Source: Vallitalea longa
Lineage (GTDB): Bacteria; Bacillota; Clostridia; Lachnospirales; Vallitaleaceae
Length of the DNA stretch: 64,000 bases
Direction: 5' to 3'
NCBI RefSeq assembly: GCF_027923465.1
Contig: NZ_BRLB01000011.1
Span: 1-64,000, forward strand
The position numbers and the translations under genes are program-made. This document shows, piece by piece, positions 18,613-28,050 of this stretch. Under the pieces are notes generated by a model. That model did no database searches. It was not told where the DNA came from and saw nothing but the letters and a program-made list of their open reading frames with translations. The stretch's first letter is position 1. The number at the start of each line of letters is the position of its first letter.

Positions 18613-19326
18613 CTATACCCTTAAATAGATTACATTATAAAAATCACATAAAAAATATACTAATACACCAAAACTCAATATATAAGAACCCACTTTTGTG
18701 ATGCTATAATAATAATCTGAAGGCTCTGCATCTTTTACCATCATTGCATAATTACAATTGAAATAAAATAATATTTCTGGATGGAAATTGTTGAGCATAC
18801 ATATAAACAATAGAATATATCCAAATATGTATCTAAAAACGTAATTTGATGAATCTATTAGTTTACTGCTATATGCCAAATTATTATTCTCACTTAGTAT
18901 AATATTATTGAAACTATTAATGCGTATCATCGTAAGTACTAATAATATTGTTACAAGTATACAAATCAATGCAAAATAAGTGATTCTTAAATTTTTATAT
19001 CTTTTATTTTTTTTATTTATCTTTCTAAAGAAATTATTTAATATATCATTATCCCTTTTAATTATCTTTGCATCTTTTAAGCTTTCATTGCAATTATAAC
19101 AAACTACTGCATTAATATTATTGAGTTCCCCACAGTGTCCACATTGTTTCTTTTCTTCAAGTATAATTGTTTTATTTTTCTTAGTTTTACTTATCTGATA
19201 TGCATAGTCTGTAGACGTTTTACTAATAAATACTCCACAATATTTACAGTTACGACTTTTAATATCAATCCATTCACCACAGTTAGGACATTTTCGTTTA
19301 TTTTTATAAGCATTTTTCTCATTCAT
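18613..19326 (-). CDS. Double zinc-ribbon membrane protein with DUF6199-like C-terminus
   Basis: About 237 residues. Two zinc ribbons are visible (CPNC...CKYC near 13-31 and CGHC...CYNC near 61-79). A basic linker follows, then hydrophobic segments around 115-135, 165-180 and 210-230. The last 60 residues (NFHPEILFYFN...DAEPSDYYYSITKVGSYIL) resemble the end of the lipoprotein at 23739-24356, a domain I take to be DUF6199. An ATG at 19326 directly follows a GTG at 19329, and either could start the protein. The role is unknown; a membrane sensor or scaffold is possible. Confidence 0.65.
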   Translation of the reverse strand: MNEKNAYKNKRKCPNCGEWIDIKSRNCKYCGVFISKTSTDYAYQISKTKKNKTIILEEKKQCGHCGELNNINAVVCYNCNESLKDAKIIKRDNDILNNFFRKINKKNKRYKNLRITYFALICILVTILLVLTMIRINSFNNIILSENNNLAYSSKLIDSSNYVFRYIFGYILLFICMLNNFHPEILFYFNCNYAMMVKDAEPSDYYYSITKVGSYILSFGVLVYFLCDFYNVIYLRV

Positions 19327-19397
19327 CACTTAATATCCCTTCTATTGTTGCTTGTTATTAAAACATTATTCCACAATCATATTCTAAGACTATTTGA

Positions 19398-19931
19398 TTA
19401 TCTATCCTCGTTAACTTTATTGTAAAATAAAGTAGTCACTTTTTTATTATCTAATCGTTCTAAAAGTTCTTCTTTTCTGAATTTATATTCAAACCCACAC
19501 TTTTCAATAACTCTTTTTGATCTATCATTAAAATCAAAATGTCCACACCATATAATATCTAATTTCATATCTACTAAGCAATAGTCGATTACTTGTTTTA
19601 CCGCTTCTGGAACATATCCATTACCCCAATATTTTGGACTAAGAACATATCCTATCTCCCTTTGATTCGGTTCTTTTAATTTATCATCAGGATAACGTTT
19701 ATGTATTCCTATACTTCCTATAACTTTGTTTTCTGATTTAAGTTCAATTGCATATACATCATCATCATTTATGAATTTTTCTATTATCTTAATACTTTCA
19801 TCTTCATTTTTATGAGGTTTCCAACCAGCATTTGGACCTACTAACTCACTTTGTGCATACTCAAACAAATCTTTGCTATCAGATAATTTCCAGTTTCTTA
19901 GAATCAATCTTTTCGTTTCTAATGTTTTCAA
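19398..19931 (-). CDS. GNAT-family N-acetyltransferase (RimJ/RimL type)
   Basis: A 177-residue protein with the Acetyltransf_3 pattern: ETKRLILRNWKLSDS at the start, IGSIGIHKRY in the centre, EIGYVLSPKYWGNGYVPEA as the acetyl-CoA loop and RSKRVIEKCGFEY near the end. The start is TTG (19931), set by AGGAGG eight bases upstream. The acceptor could be a protein N-terminus or a small amine; it cannot be told from sequence. The flavodoxin-family gene lies 22 bp upstream, so the two are probably cotranscribed. Confidence 0.82.
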   Translation of the reverse strand: MKTLETKRLILRNWKLSDSKDLFEYAQSELVGPNAGWKPHKNEDESIKIIEKFINDDDVYAIELKSENKVIGSIGIHKRYPDDKLKEPNQREIGYVLSPKYWGNGYVPEAVKQVIDYCLVDMKLDIIWCGHFDFNDRSKRVIEKCGFEYKFRKEELLERLDNKKVTTLFYNKVNEDR

Positions 19932-19953
19932 TGCTTATTCCTCCTGTTCTTAA

Positions 19954-20652
19954 TCAATTCTTCCATGGACGTTTTTTGTTAAGCCATCCCTGTTCTCTCC
20001 AATATTCTACATCAACAGGATTTGAACCTATATGCTTTTGAAGCATACTACTAATTAAGAACCATTTTCTAACTCTGAAACAAGGTTTTACTTTACCATT
20101 GTTCCTAATTACTTTATCTGCTATTTTCTTGGTTTTCTTACTTACTTTCTCTTTAATTCTAGGAGATACATTTTTCCAATTGCACTCAAAAACAGCACAT
20201 CCCATTTTATATGTTTTTGCTACTCCCCAGAAATCTAAACTATCTTTCATTTCTTTTAGACTTTTTCTATAAACAGGTCCACTAGCAGTAGCTATTACCA
20301 ACCCCTGTTTACGAAACATATCTCTTTCGGGACGATGTACCATCCACATATTAGCAAAATGGTCTAGAAATACTTTCATTTGACCTGTAACATGGTATGA
20401 ATATACAGGTGAAGTCAGAATAATTAAATCTGCGGCAAGTAATTTTTTACGTATTGATATTGTATAATCACTGTGAGTACAATTACCTTTCTTTTCACTA
20501 AAACATCTTAAACATGATATACAAAATTCCGGTAAATCTCTTGGTAGAAAAATCTCAGTTACCTTAGCATTATTAATCTGGTTTATTACCTGTTGCGCAA
20601 TATTGTAAGTACATCCTTTTCTTTCAGTTCCATAAACTACTGTTATATTCAC
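19954..20652 (-). CDS. Flavodoxin-family NAD(P)H:FMN oxidoreductase-like protein
   Basis: A 232-residue flavodoxin-like fold. It begins ITVVYGTERKGCTYNIAQQV, an FMN-phosphate loop, with LTSPVYSYHVTGQMKVFLDH near 96-115. A cysteine group at 47-62 (FCISCLRCFSEKKGNC) follows the pattern of iron-sulfur flavoproteins, though it lacks the full compact motif. The C-terminal third is basic and ends RPWKN. It starts at GTG (20652) behind GGGAG. A redox role is likely; the substrate is unknown. Confidence 0.78.
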   Translation of the reverse strand: MNITVVYGTERKGCTYNIAQQVINQINNAKVTEIFLPRDLPEFCISCLRCFSEKKGNCTHSDYTISIRKKLLAADLIILTSPVYSYHVTGQMKVFLDHFANMWMVHRPERDMFRKQGLVIATASGPVYRKSLKEMKDSLDFWGVAKTYKMGCAVFECNWKNVSPRIKEKVSKKTKKIADKVIRNNGKVKPCFRVRKWFLISSMLQKHIGSNPVDVEYWREQGWLNKKRPWKN

Positions 20653-20958
20653 ATTGATAATCTCCCATCACTAATATGTATATCTACTAATCAAATTCCT
20701 TTCATATGGTACCGCACTATACACTGAAATCAGAAAACTAGATTATAATGGTTTTAATTATTATAATATGTCGTCTGTTGATATTAATGATATTCTTATT
20801 TTATTATTATACCATTTGATTAAATAAAAATGAATATCATCAATATAGTAAACCAATAATAACATATCTCATATTTGATAAAATTCAGTATAAACTGTTA
20901 ATTATTTATTTCTTTTGGTATAAAATACCTCAATATTATTATTCCATAACTTTTCTGG
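20653..20958 (-). other. Intergenic region with a long imperfect inverted repeat
   Basis: No gene is seen. An imperfect inverted repeat (about 20781-20803 with 20824-20846, core ATGATATTC/GAATATCAT) could end the transcript from the acetyltransferase gene. GGTACCGC at 20708 is an isolated match, not a T-box. Confidence 0.5.
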
Positions 20959-21525
20959 TCATTTTTGCAAGTAGTTTACCACTCGTAAAAAATAGTCATC
21001 ATAAACAATAAATTTTTTACCCAATGGAACATATCCTTTTTTGGTTAATGACAAAATCCTATCTTTTGCTTGTGGAATTGCTTTTGTCAATATAACATTA
21101 ACATCAAATAAATTATAAAAATTATCATTTACAATTTCTAATATGGCATCAATAATTTTCTGATTTTCATGTTTGCTGTCTAAATCAATACGTAGGACAC
21201 CATAATGATTAAATTCATCTTCTGCTGTTCTATGAAACATTTCTATAGTACCAATAATTTCATTAGTACTGTTTAAAATTATAGTCCATCTTACAAAATA
21301 TCGATTTTCATAGGAAAATTTCCAAAATCCTATTGCCTTTTTCATCTTTTCCAATGTATTATAATAAAAATCATCTCCATGGCAATTATCAGAATTAAAT
21401 AATGGAACTGCCTTTTCATCCGAATAACATCTCAATAAGTCTTTTGAATCTTCCATAATTGTTTGTCTAAAAGTAATATATTCGTTTTTATATACTGGAC
21501 ATATTTTATAAACATCTTCCATCAT
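20959..21525 (-). CDS. GNAT-like acetyltransferase
   Basis: About 188 residues from the paired ATG at 21525/21522. I chose this start because AGGAGG lies just upstream, inside the longer frame that opens at 21546. The fold is GNAT-like (ITFRQTIMEDSKDLLRCYSDE, then IIGTIEMFHRTAEDEF and a YGVLRIDL strand). The usual Q/R-x-x-G-x-G/A acetyl-CoA loop is not obvious, so it is a divergent member and may not be catalytic. It could bind acetyl-CoA or an amino sugar. Nothing in the context names a substrate. Confidence 0.65.
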   Translation of the reverse strand: MMEDVYKICPVYKNEYITFRQTIMEDSKDLLRCYSDEKAVPLFNSDNCHGDDFYYNTLEKMKKAIGFWKFSYENRYFVRWTIILNSTNEIIGTIEMFHRTAEDEFNHYGVLRIDLDSKHENQKIIDAILEIVNDNFYNLFDVNVILTKAIPQAKDRILSLTKKGYVPLGKKFIVYDDYFLRVVNYLQK

Positions 21526-21563
21526 ACTACCTCCTATCCGCTTCAAAATTACTTTAGCCCTAA

Positions 21564-22169
21564 CTACATTGATCTATCTCTATCCCAACTAATACTAAAA
21601 GTACCATCAGTCACATATAGATACCATTCTCCATCTTCATTTTTCCTAAAAATATTTCTTCTAGAAAAATCTGAAACATAAGAATTAACTTCATCGTTAC
21701 TATCTTCTTCAACAACTAATTCTACTATATCAAAATACGAATACTCTTCTTTATATTTTTCCTCTCTTAAATATGCTTTTTTCACATATATCCCTTCGTC
21801 AAATATAGTAGGAATATATGGTATAAAACTATCAGCCTTAAAATCAATGTAGCCATTATTGTCTTTAGCTATTTCATGATTTTCATCTGTTTCAACAATA
21901 GTTTCTAGAATATCGTATTTCATCATGTCAGACATATAAGTAAAATCATATATCTTGTATAGTTCTTCTTTTGAAGATATAAGTATATCTGGTTTAGTTT
22001 CATAATTTGAATTAGTCATTTCATTCACTGGTTTCCAAGCTCTCTTCATTAGTTTTTCTGCTTCTGATATATCAAAATCAGTTTTGATAGTTTCTATTGG
22101 TTTAATACTATTATCACAACCAATTAATATCGTCATCAGTATAACAAAAGCAATCAATATTTTTCTCAT
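21564..22169 (-). CDS. Lipoprotein of unknown function
   Basis: About 201 residues from the ATG at 22169, preceded by GGGGGAGAGT. A frame extending to 22193 exists but would put residues in front of the signal. The N-terminus is a lipoprotein signal (MRKILIAFVILMTILIGC, lipobox ILIGC). The mature part is acidic, with no domain I recognise; it contains two IISSKEELYKIYDF-type segments and a Tyr/Glu-rich stretch. It is 24 bp downstream of the metallo-hydrolase gene, hence likely in one operon. Confidence 0.65.
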   Translation of the reverse strand: MRKILIAFVILMTILIGCDNSIKPIETIKTDFDISEAEKLMKRAWKPVNEMTNSNYETKPDILISSKEELYKIYDFTYMSDMMKYDILETIVETDENHEIAKDNNGYIDFKADSFIPYIPTIFDEGIYVKKAYLREEKYKEEYSYFDIVELVVEEDSNDEVNSYVSDFSRRNIFRKNEDGEWYLYVTDGTFSISWDRDRSM

Positions 22170-22193
22170 ACTCTCCCCCATATCTATTTCCAA

Positions 22194-23042
22194 TTAATGA
22201 GTAATCTTATTTACATTTACAAAACAATTAAGATAAAATTCTTCATCTTCAGATGGCTTTCTGTTTAATGTATCAGAAAATCTTTTAGTCACTTGTTCAA
22301 TACACGAATCATCTTCAGCTATCTGTCCAGTTATCTTTAGTTGAGTCCATAGCTCATTTATCTTATCTCTGTTAGATATCTCTTCATGAGAAATAATAAA
22401 ATAATCCGCCTCATATTTCTGTATTTTATCAATCATCGGAAATAATTTTTCTTTTGTATAGCCATACTCACCTTGGTACATTCCACCATATATACAATCA
22501 CCCAAAAATATTACTCTTTCTTCTGGGACATAAACTATAGATGCATCATCAGTATGATCGCCACCAACTGCTTCAATAATACAAGTGACATCTCCTAAAT
22601 CTATCTCAATACAGTCTTTATATGTAATATCTAAATCACCTATTTGGAAATTATCTCTATCTGTAATTTCCTTCTTGATACAATTTACGGTAAACTCAGA
22701 AAATTTTTCATCATTAATATATTCCTCTAAAGCTTCATCATCCCATTTCAACTTTTTACTTTCCTCTAATGTATCTTTTGTATTACAGTTAGCAATGGTC
22801 ACTAAACCCATTTCTCTTATTCCAAAAACATGATCCCAATGATTATGTGTAATTACTAAATATTTTAATGGTGGGATATCCATTGATTCTATTTCTGATA
22901 AAAATTCTTTTGCGTGTCTAGGAGAATTACCAGAGTCAACTACTAAACTATATTTACTTCCGCATATGAGTCCTAGAGAAGGCCTATCAGTTTCCTCACT
23001 ATGTGGCATATAATAAACTCTATCTGTTAATTTATTAAGCAT
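22194..23042 (-). CDS. Metallo-beta-lactamase-fold hydrolase
   Basis: About 282 residues from ATG 23042. GAAGGGAAGAG eight bases upstream selects it over the ATG at 23060. It has the binuclear metal motif THNHWDHV, the later His in GGDHTDD, Asp in FLGDCIYGG and His in IISHEE, as in active MBL-fold enzymes. VVDSGNSPRHAKEFL follows the usual beta-hairpin. There is no signal peptide, so it acts in the cytosol. The substrate is not identifiable, and the 'beta-lactamase' name should not be read as antibiotic resistance. Confidence 0.83.
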   Translation of the reverse strand: MLNKLTDRVYYMPHSEETDRPSLGLICGSKYSLVVDSGNSPRHAKEFLSEIESMDIPPLKYLVITHNHWDHVFGIREMGLVTIANCNTKDTLEESKKLKWDDEALEEYINDEKFSEFTVNCIKKEITDRDNFQIGDLDITYKDCIEIDLGDVTCIIEAVGGDHTDDASIVYVPEERVIFLGDCIYGGMYQGEYGYTKEKLFPMIDKIQKYEADYFIISHEEISNRDKINELWTQLKITGQIAEDDSCIEQVTKRFSDTLNRKPSEDEEFYLNCFVNVNKITH

Positions 23043-23085
23043 GTAATCTCTTCCCTTCAATTATATTTTTTTATCAACCAACCTC

Positions 23086-23646
23086 TTAATTAATATTTAT
23101 GACATATACCATATTATCAGTCCATACCTCATTTTCATAAATAAAACCTTTTCTTGTACATTCATACTGCATACCTGCTAGCTCAGCTGTCTTTTGGGAT
23201 GCTATGTTATCTAAATTGATATATGCTTCCAACCTGTGATAACCAAGCTCGTTGAACGCAATATCAATTGCTGCTTCAACCATTTCTGCTCCATAACCAT
23301 TACCCCAGTATTGATTTAATAACCAATAACCAATTTCTGCCCATTGAAAATTCTTACGTAAAATTGTTTTTATGATTACTCCACCAATATAACTACCATC
23401 ATCTTTTTTAAATACTCTAAACAAATAATATTTATCATCTCTAGCATTCTGTTTTATTGATCTAACTTTATTGATAAAAAACTCTTTAGAATAATTGTTT
23501 TTAAAATTTATCTCTTCTTCATCAAATTTATTCTGCTGTTTATTCTGACCTTTCAAGGAATTCTTAATTGTATTGTAATCCTCTTCTCTTCCCGAACGAA
23601 TTATAACATTATCCATTTGTCTAGTAATAGTTGTAAAATCTATCAT
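23086..23646 (-). CDS. GNAT-family N-acetyltransferase
   Basis: About 186 residues if it starts at the ATG at 23646, behind GGGAGAAAAG; a longer frame begins at 23667. It is of RimJ-like type: VIIRSGREEDYNTIKN, then GYWLLNQYWGNGYGAEMVEAA as the acetyl-CoA loop and LDNIASQKTAELAGMQYE near the C-terminus. It has a charged insertion around 45-75. It lies 43 bp upstream of the metallo-hydrolase gene and may share its transcript. The acceptor is unknown. Confidence 0.8.
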   Translation of the reverse strand: MIDFTTITRQMDNVIIRSGREEDYNTIKNSLKGQNKQQNKFDEEEINFKNNYSKEFFINKVRSIKQNARDDKYYLFRVFKKDDGSYIGGVIIKTILRKNFQWAEIGYWLLNQYWGNGYGAEMVEAAIDIAFNELGYHRLEAYINLDNIASQKTAELAGMQYECTRKGFIYENEVWTDNMVYVININ

Positions 23647-23738
23647 TTTTATCTTTTCTCCCATCAAAAATATTGTTATTCTGTACCATTTTAATCTTCT
23701 ATATGGGCAATTTAATCAACTAAACTTTTACATATTGT

Positions 23739-24356
23739 TTAAGACGAACAAGACGATATTTGTAATACAACACCGATAATACATATAATTACACCCCCAA
23801 ACTTGGTTAATGTTAGATATAATTCACTTGGTTCTGTATTTTTATACATCCATCCCCTATTTAGAAAGAAAGTAACTTCAGGATTAACAATTGAAATAAT
23901 ACCTATAATTATTAATATAAATCCAAAAAATAATTGTGATCCGTTAATATCTACACTACCTTTTTTTAGAAAAGCTTTAAATTCACCTATTTCAGGATAT
24001 TCGGATACTTTACCCAGATCCCCACATACCACTTCTCCATCTTCATTATTGGTGTGTTTTATTTTTACTCTATTTGGGTATGTAACTGTATAATTGTCTT
24101 GCTCTCCTTCAATTAGGTAATTTTTATGACCAAATCTTATATTCAAACCACTTTCAGTTTCATTTATAATAATGTTGTAAGTTTCACCGTAACTTATAGC
24201 TCCATCTCTCATATTATATACTTTTTCCTCATTTTCTACAGATTCTAAGTAAAACCTGTGTCCATGAAAGTCTATTGTATCTGGGACATTATGAGAACAT
24301 GATGTTAACAATAACATAATTCCTAATATTATTATAACTTTCTTCAATATTGCCAT
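23739..24356 (-). CDS. Lipoprotein with DUF6199-like C-terminal membrane domain
   Basis: A 205-residue protein. Its lipoprotein signal ends in LLLTSC (Cys20). A small extracellular beta domain (about 22-135) follows, then two membrane segments (about 143-160 and 182-200). The C-terminal block NPEVTFFLNRGWMYKNTEPSELYLTLTKFGG corresponds to the end of the zinc-ribbon protein at 18613-19326. AAGGAG lies very close to the ATG; a TTG nine bases further in is an alternative start. The function is unknown. Confidence 0.68.
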   Translation of the reverse strand: MAILKKVIIILGIMLLLTSCSHNVPDTIDFHGHRFYLESVENEEKVYNMRDGAISYGETYNIIINETESGLNIRFGHKNYLIEGEQDNYTVTYPNRVKIKHTNNEDGEVVCGDLGKVSEYPEIGEFKAFLKKGSVDINGSQLFFGFILIIIGIISIVNPEVTFFLNRGWMYKNTEPSELYLTLTKFGGVIICIIGVVLQISSCSS

Positions 24357-24422
24357 CTCTCCTTTATTGATTACTACATCCTTTAATTTAACTCTGCTTA
24401 TTATATATAAATTATATTAATA

Positions 24423-24992
24423 CTAATTTATCTTTATTTCCTTATTGAAATTAGTAAGTAATCTATATAACAATTCAGGTTCTTCCATTTTAAGAAGATC
24501 TATACTGATATCATTATCAATATATTGAACCGATAATTTTATAACCCATCGATTTGATTTACTATATGGTGTATGAAATCTTAAATATCTAATTTTTTTT
24601 ACATTGAATTCATATGCTTTTTTGCCATCACAATAATAGATTTCTCCTTTTCTATATTGAAGAATTATGTTTGGGTATATTTTAGTATATTGCTTATATG
24701 TACCTATGCATAGCATAATAATTATTGCTAATGAAAATGTACTCATAACAATGCAAATAACAATAACATTTCTATCTTTACTACTAATCAATCCTATTAA
24801 GCCTACAAACATAAAAGCCATAAGCATTATCATCAACAAGATGATATCAGTGAATAATTTCTTATAATATTTCTTATTAATCTTGAAAGTATGTTCAGAA
24901 TTATAATCTACACCCTCAATTATTTCTTCGTTCTTTCCAACTTTCATAGTACTCATTTTTTTATACTTACGTTTAAGTTTACCATATCTCAT
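24423..24992 (-). CDS. Membrane protein of unknown function
   Basis: A 189-residue protein with a basic N-terminus (KLKRKYKKMS), two membrane segments (about 47-70 and 77-98) and a soluble C-terminal part (YPNIILQYRKGEIYYCDGKKAYEF... IKLSVQYID) that has the strand pattern of a small PH-like domain. That comparison is weak. GGAGG precedes the ATG. It is 66 bp upstream of the DUF6199 lipoprotein gene, so the two may be cotranscribed. Confidence 0.6.
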   Translation of the reverse strand: MRYGKLKRKYKKMSTMKVGKNEEIIEGVDYNSEHTFKINKKYYKKLFTDIILLMIMLMAFMFVGLIGLISSKDRNVIVICIVMSTFSLAIIIMLCIGTYKQYTKIYPNIILQYRKGEIYYCDGKKAYEFNVKKIRYLRFHTPYSKSNRWVIKLSVQYIDNDISIDLLKMEEPELLYRLLTNFNKEIKIN

Positions 24993-25256
24993 GTGAATCC
25001 TCCATTAGTCGTATGAAATCATAATATCATGTATACTGAGATTTTATCTATAAGATATTACCATTTACTATTAATCATTTTACTGTAACAACAATTTTAT
25101 TACAAGTATGATTTTTTCAAAAATGGTACCTAAAAAGATATTAAATGATATGTTTTGAATATTCATCATGGTCATTCATTCTTTCACTCACAAAATATAT
25201 GGATATTGTATACATGATTAATACTAGTATTATCATATATCACTATAATAAGATAA

Positions 25257-25748
25257 CTAAATACTAATATGCTTAGATAATAGTTCATAGTATCCATCAC
25301 TGGATTTGAAGAATTCACCTTCTTGTATCATTTGTTTTAATTCATCAACTGTAACCCATTTAACATCGCTTACTTCTTCTTTTTGTAATTTTTTATTATC
25401 TATATTTTTATCATACTGTACAATATAAATATCAATAATGGTATTTTCTTTAATATATCTCATAGGTTTGTTTATAATATCAATATCTATTCCCAGTTCT
25501 TCTTTTGCTTCTCGATAAGCAGCATCAATACTATCTTCACCTTGTATTGCGCCACCTCCTGTCACTGCCCATAATCCTGGTGCAAAATTTACCTGTTCAG
25601 ATCTTTTCTGGATCAATATTTCTCCTTCACTATTTATTAACCACATATGAGCAAATAATCGGTATTCTCCTTCTTTCAGTTTTTCTCCTCTTACTATAGA
25701 TTTCCCTGTTCGATTGCAATGCTTGTCATATATATCGCATCTTTCCAT
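25257..25748 (-). CDS. Nudix hydrolase (MutT/IDI-like)
   Basis: About 163 residues from ATG 25748, set by GGAGG; the upstream frame to 25772 reads through that site. The start MERCDIYDKHCNRTGK is typical of the IDI-like Nudix subgroup. The Nudix box GGAIQGEDSIDAAYREAKEELGI lies at about 66-88 with all catalytic Glu residues. Substrates of this group include isopentenyl diphosphate and nucleotide derivatives; I cannot choose. The second Nudix gene ends 34 bp from this start, so they form a pair. Confidence 0.85.
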   Translation of the reverse strand: MERCDIYDKHCNRTGKSIVRGEKLKEGEYRLFAHMWLINSEGEILIQKRSEQVNFAPGLWAVTGGGAIQGEDSIDAAYREAKEELGIDIDIINKPMRYIKENTIIDIYIVQYDKNIDNKKLQKEEVSDVKWVTVDELKQMIQEGEFFKSSDGYYELLSKHISI

Positions 25749-25782
25749 ATAATCTTCCTCCAAACTATACACATATTATTTA

Positions 25783-26385
25783 TTATTCTATTACATTATG
25801 TTTTTTTAGGTAATTCATAGCGGTTTTTATCATTTCTCTATGATCTCTATGCCAATTTTTGATGATTTCATAATCATAATATCCTAGTTCAAGACTTTCA
25901 TGGGATTTTTTTAATACTCCATCAACAACTTCGCAATAATAAAGTATATGATATGATGAAACTGGATAACCATAATCTCCTGGTCTTTGTGTAAATATAT
26001 GTATCAAATCTTTAACAATAATATTTAATCCTGTTTCTTCTTTAAATTCTCTTATTAAAGACTCTTGTGGACTCTCACCAACCTCGGACCATCCACCTAT
26101 TACTCCCCATTTTTTGTCAATAGCTCTTAACTCCAGCAAAACATTATGGTCTTCATCTAAAACAATCCCGTTTACTCCTACTTTTGGTGTTATACTGCCT
26201 AATTCTCTATCAAATAATTTTCTTAGATATTCTTCATTGTAATCATATACCTTAGTATATTCTCTAGTAACTATGTCCATCAATTTATTATAACGTTCCA
26301 ATTCGTAATCATCTTTTGAATAATTAAGACCTGTCTGTGCAATAGCTCTTATTTCATCTAATACTCTTATTAAATTACTATCCAT
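25783..26385 (-). CDS. Nudix hydrolase with Nudix_N_2 domain
   Basis: A 200-residue protein. The N-terminal 60 residues (IRVLDEIRAIAQTGLNYSKDDYELERYNKL) form the short helical Nudix_N_2 domain of clostridial ADP-ribose pyrophosphatase-like proteins. The catalytic box is GGWSEVGESPQESLIREFKEETGL (about 96-119), complete. Its likely substrate is a nucleoside diphosphate derivative such as ADP-ribose; this rests on the N-terminal domain. GAAGGAGATACAA precedes the ATG. It is adjacent to another Nudix gene. Confidence 0.85.
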   Translation of the reverse strand: MDSNLIRVLDEIRAIAQTGLNYSKDDYELERYNKLMDIVTREYTKVYDYNEEYLRKLFDRELGSITPKVGVNGIVLDEDHNVLLELRAIDKKWGVIGGWSEVGESPQESLIREFKEETGLNIIVKDLIHIFTQRPGDYGYPVSSYHILYYCEVVDGVLKKSHESLELGYYDYEIIKNWHRDHREMIKTAMNYLKKHNVIE

Positions 26386-26424
26386 TTGTATCTCCTTCTT
26401 GTCAGATAATACAGTTATACTATT

Positions 26425-27108
26425 CTATTTGATAAAATTATCGAGAATATCTAGAATAGTATCATTTTCTACATCTATAGTATAAGCAACATAATATAAG
26501 ATACCATTTTGATAAGTAAATATTTCATTAGCACGTGTAACCCCCATATATAGATTATTATCTTTATCTTCCTTATCATAAATATAATAGTAATAATTTA
26601 ATCCTTTATTTGATAATTCCACTTGAACTACCTTCTCACCATTTATCTTATATATATTAACCTTGTTACCAAATATATCTTTATTTTTATCATATAAATC
26701 CATATTAAAACCTTTAATTTCGTAAGCTGAGAATATAATAAAATCCCATCCATCATTGACAATATATTGCTGTTGAATATGTTGTAATATATCCCCTGAC
26801 TCATCCTCAACTTCACCTACAAATAATAAATTCTTATCATAATCGAAAATATCTTTTCCTTTTAGTGGTCGGAAGTTAGCTTTATTCAATAAATCACTTC
26901 CCACCTTACTTTCCTCAACACTCGTGACAGGTTCATAAATTGTAAATTTATTATTATCACTACCATAAAGAACAAATTGTGAAATTTGATGTGGATCTGC
27001 AAAAGTAGTACCTACATAAGTCCCATCATTATCTTTATGGCAAAATACAAATACGTTAATCAAAAACAAACTTACTAGAATTGAACATACAATCATTCTT
27101 CTTCTCAT
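26425..27108 (-). CDS. Exported or membrane-anchored protein of unknown function
   Basis: A 227-residue protein with an N-terminal hydrophobic signal or anchor (IVCSILVSLFLINVFVF, about 6-22) and an extracellular part rich in Tyr, Asp and Asn. No lipobox or known domain is seen. AGGTGATAAA precedes the ATG. It lies 39 bp upstream of the Nudix gene. Confidence 0.6.
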   Translation of the reverse strand: MRRRMIVCSILVSLFLINVFVFCHKDNDGTYVGTTFADPHQISQFVLYGSDNNKFTIYEPVTSVEESKVGSDLLNKANFRPLKGKDIFDYDKNLLFVGEVEDESGDILQHIQQQYIVNDGWDFIIFSAYEIKGFNMDLYDKNKDIFGNKVNIYKINGEKVVQVELSNKGLNYYYYIYDKEDKDNNLYMGVTRANEIFTYQNGILYYVAYTIDVENDTILDILDNFIK

Positions 27109-27185
27109 TTTATCACCTAACTATCCCTTATAATTTCTATAATTACTAATTTACTTCCATATCATAATCTACTAGTTATTCTCAT

Positions 27186-27881
27186 CTATATAGCATTCCA
27201 TAAGAAAATAAATATCAATATACATCCCCATGCATTTTTAGTTTTTTCCGAAACAACTAACATTCCATAAATAATAAAAAATATAAATAAATTCTCTAGA
27301 TTTATCGTAAACAATCCATGTATAAGTAAACTAAAAATCCCACACAGAAGTGGTCCTAGACTAAGAAATAAATTAGGATAAGACCATCTTTCATTAATTT
27401 TTTTACATATAACAACATAATTGAATGGTTCAAAGAATCCCCACACTATACCTATTATACAGAATCCAACAACATTTCCAGGTAATCCTAATTCTATCCA
27501 TTCTCTAGTATGCAGAACATATTTAAAAGGTAGATATCCTGACATTTCTCCATTGATTGTCTTTAATAATATATATGGTAGAATAGGAATTATTGATAAC
27601 AATATAGCTCTAAACATATTATTTATTTTAATACCATAACCATGAAAATTTTCTTTTCTAAAAATAATAACAATACATATACCCAATCCAGCAATACCAA
27701 ATTGCAATGCACTAGCCATTATAGTTCTAATTAACAAATTGTAATCAGTATTTTTCAAGTAAGCTGTTATATTACCTTGGAAAAAAATATATAATAAAAA
27801 AACTACTCCTGTAATACTAAGAATGATACTAATATCCGTATCTAATCTTTTTTTCTTCATAGATAATATTTTATTTTTCAC
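27186..27881 (-). CDS. CPBP-like membrane protein
   Basis: About 231 residues if translation starts at the GTG at 27881, eight bases after GAAGGAG; an earlier GTG at 27890 is too close to that site. It has seven or so hydrophobic segments. GIVWGFFEPFNYVVICKKINE (about 150-170) sits where CPBP/Abi proteases have EExxxR, but the Glu pair is reduced to one, and LLIHGLFT resembles the later His motif. I read it as a divergent CPBP-like protein that may lack protease activity. Confidence 0.55.
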   Translation of the reverse strand: MKNKILSMKKKRLDTDISIILSITGVVFLLYIFFQGNITAYLKNTDYNLLIRTIMASALQFGIAGLGICIVIIFRKENFHGYGIKINNMFRAILLSIIPILPYILLKTINGEMSGYLPFKYVLHTREWIELGLPGNVVGFCIIGIVWGFFEPFNYVVICKKINERWSYPNLFLSLGPLLCGIFSLLIHGLFTINLENLFIFFIIYGMLVVSEKTKNAWGCILIFIFLWNAI

Positions 27882-28050
27882 AGGATACACTCCTTCTCTA
27901 TGATATTAAGAAAACATACATGCAATACTTCAATATAATATAATTGTTTAATTAATTAAAAATTATTATATTTATTATTATTATTCTACAGATAAAAATA
28001 TATCATCAATTGTTAATTGACTATCATCATTCTCTTGCTCACTCCTTGAC

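Noticed and set aside
20708-20715. GGTACCGC, possible T-box element
   Set aside because: Only the centre of the T-box consensus is present. The GGGTG part, specifier stem and terminator are missing, and no aminoacyl-tRNA synthetase gene follows.
22194-23042. Beta-lactamase
   Set aside because: It has only the general metallo-hydrolase fold; no signal peptide or lactamase-specific residues are present.
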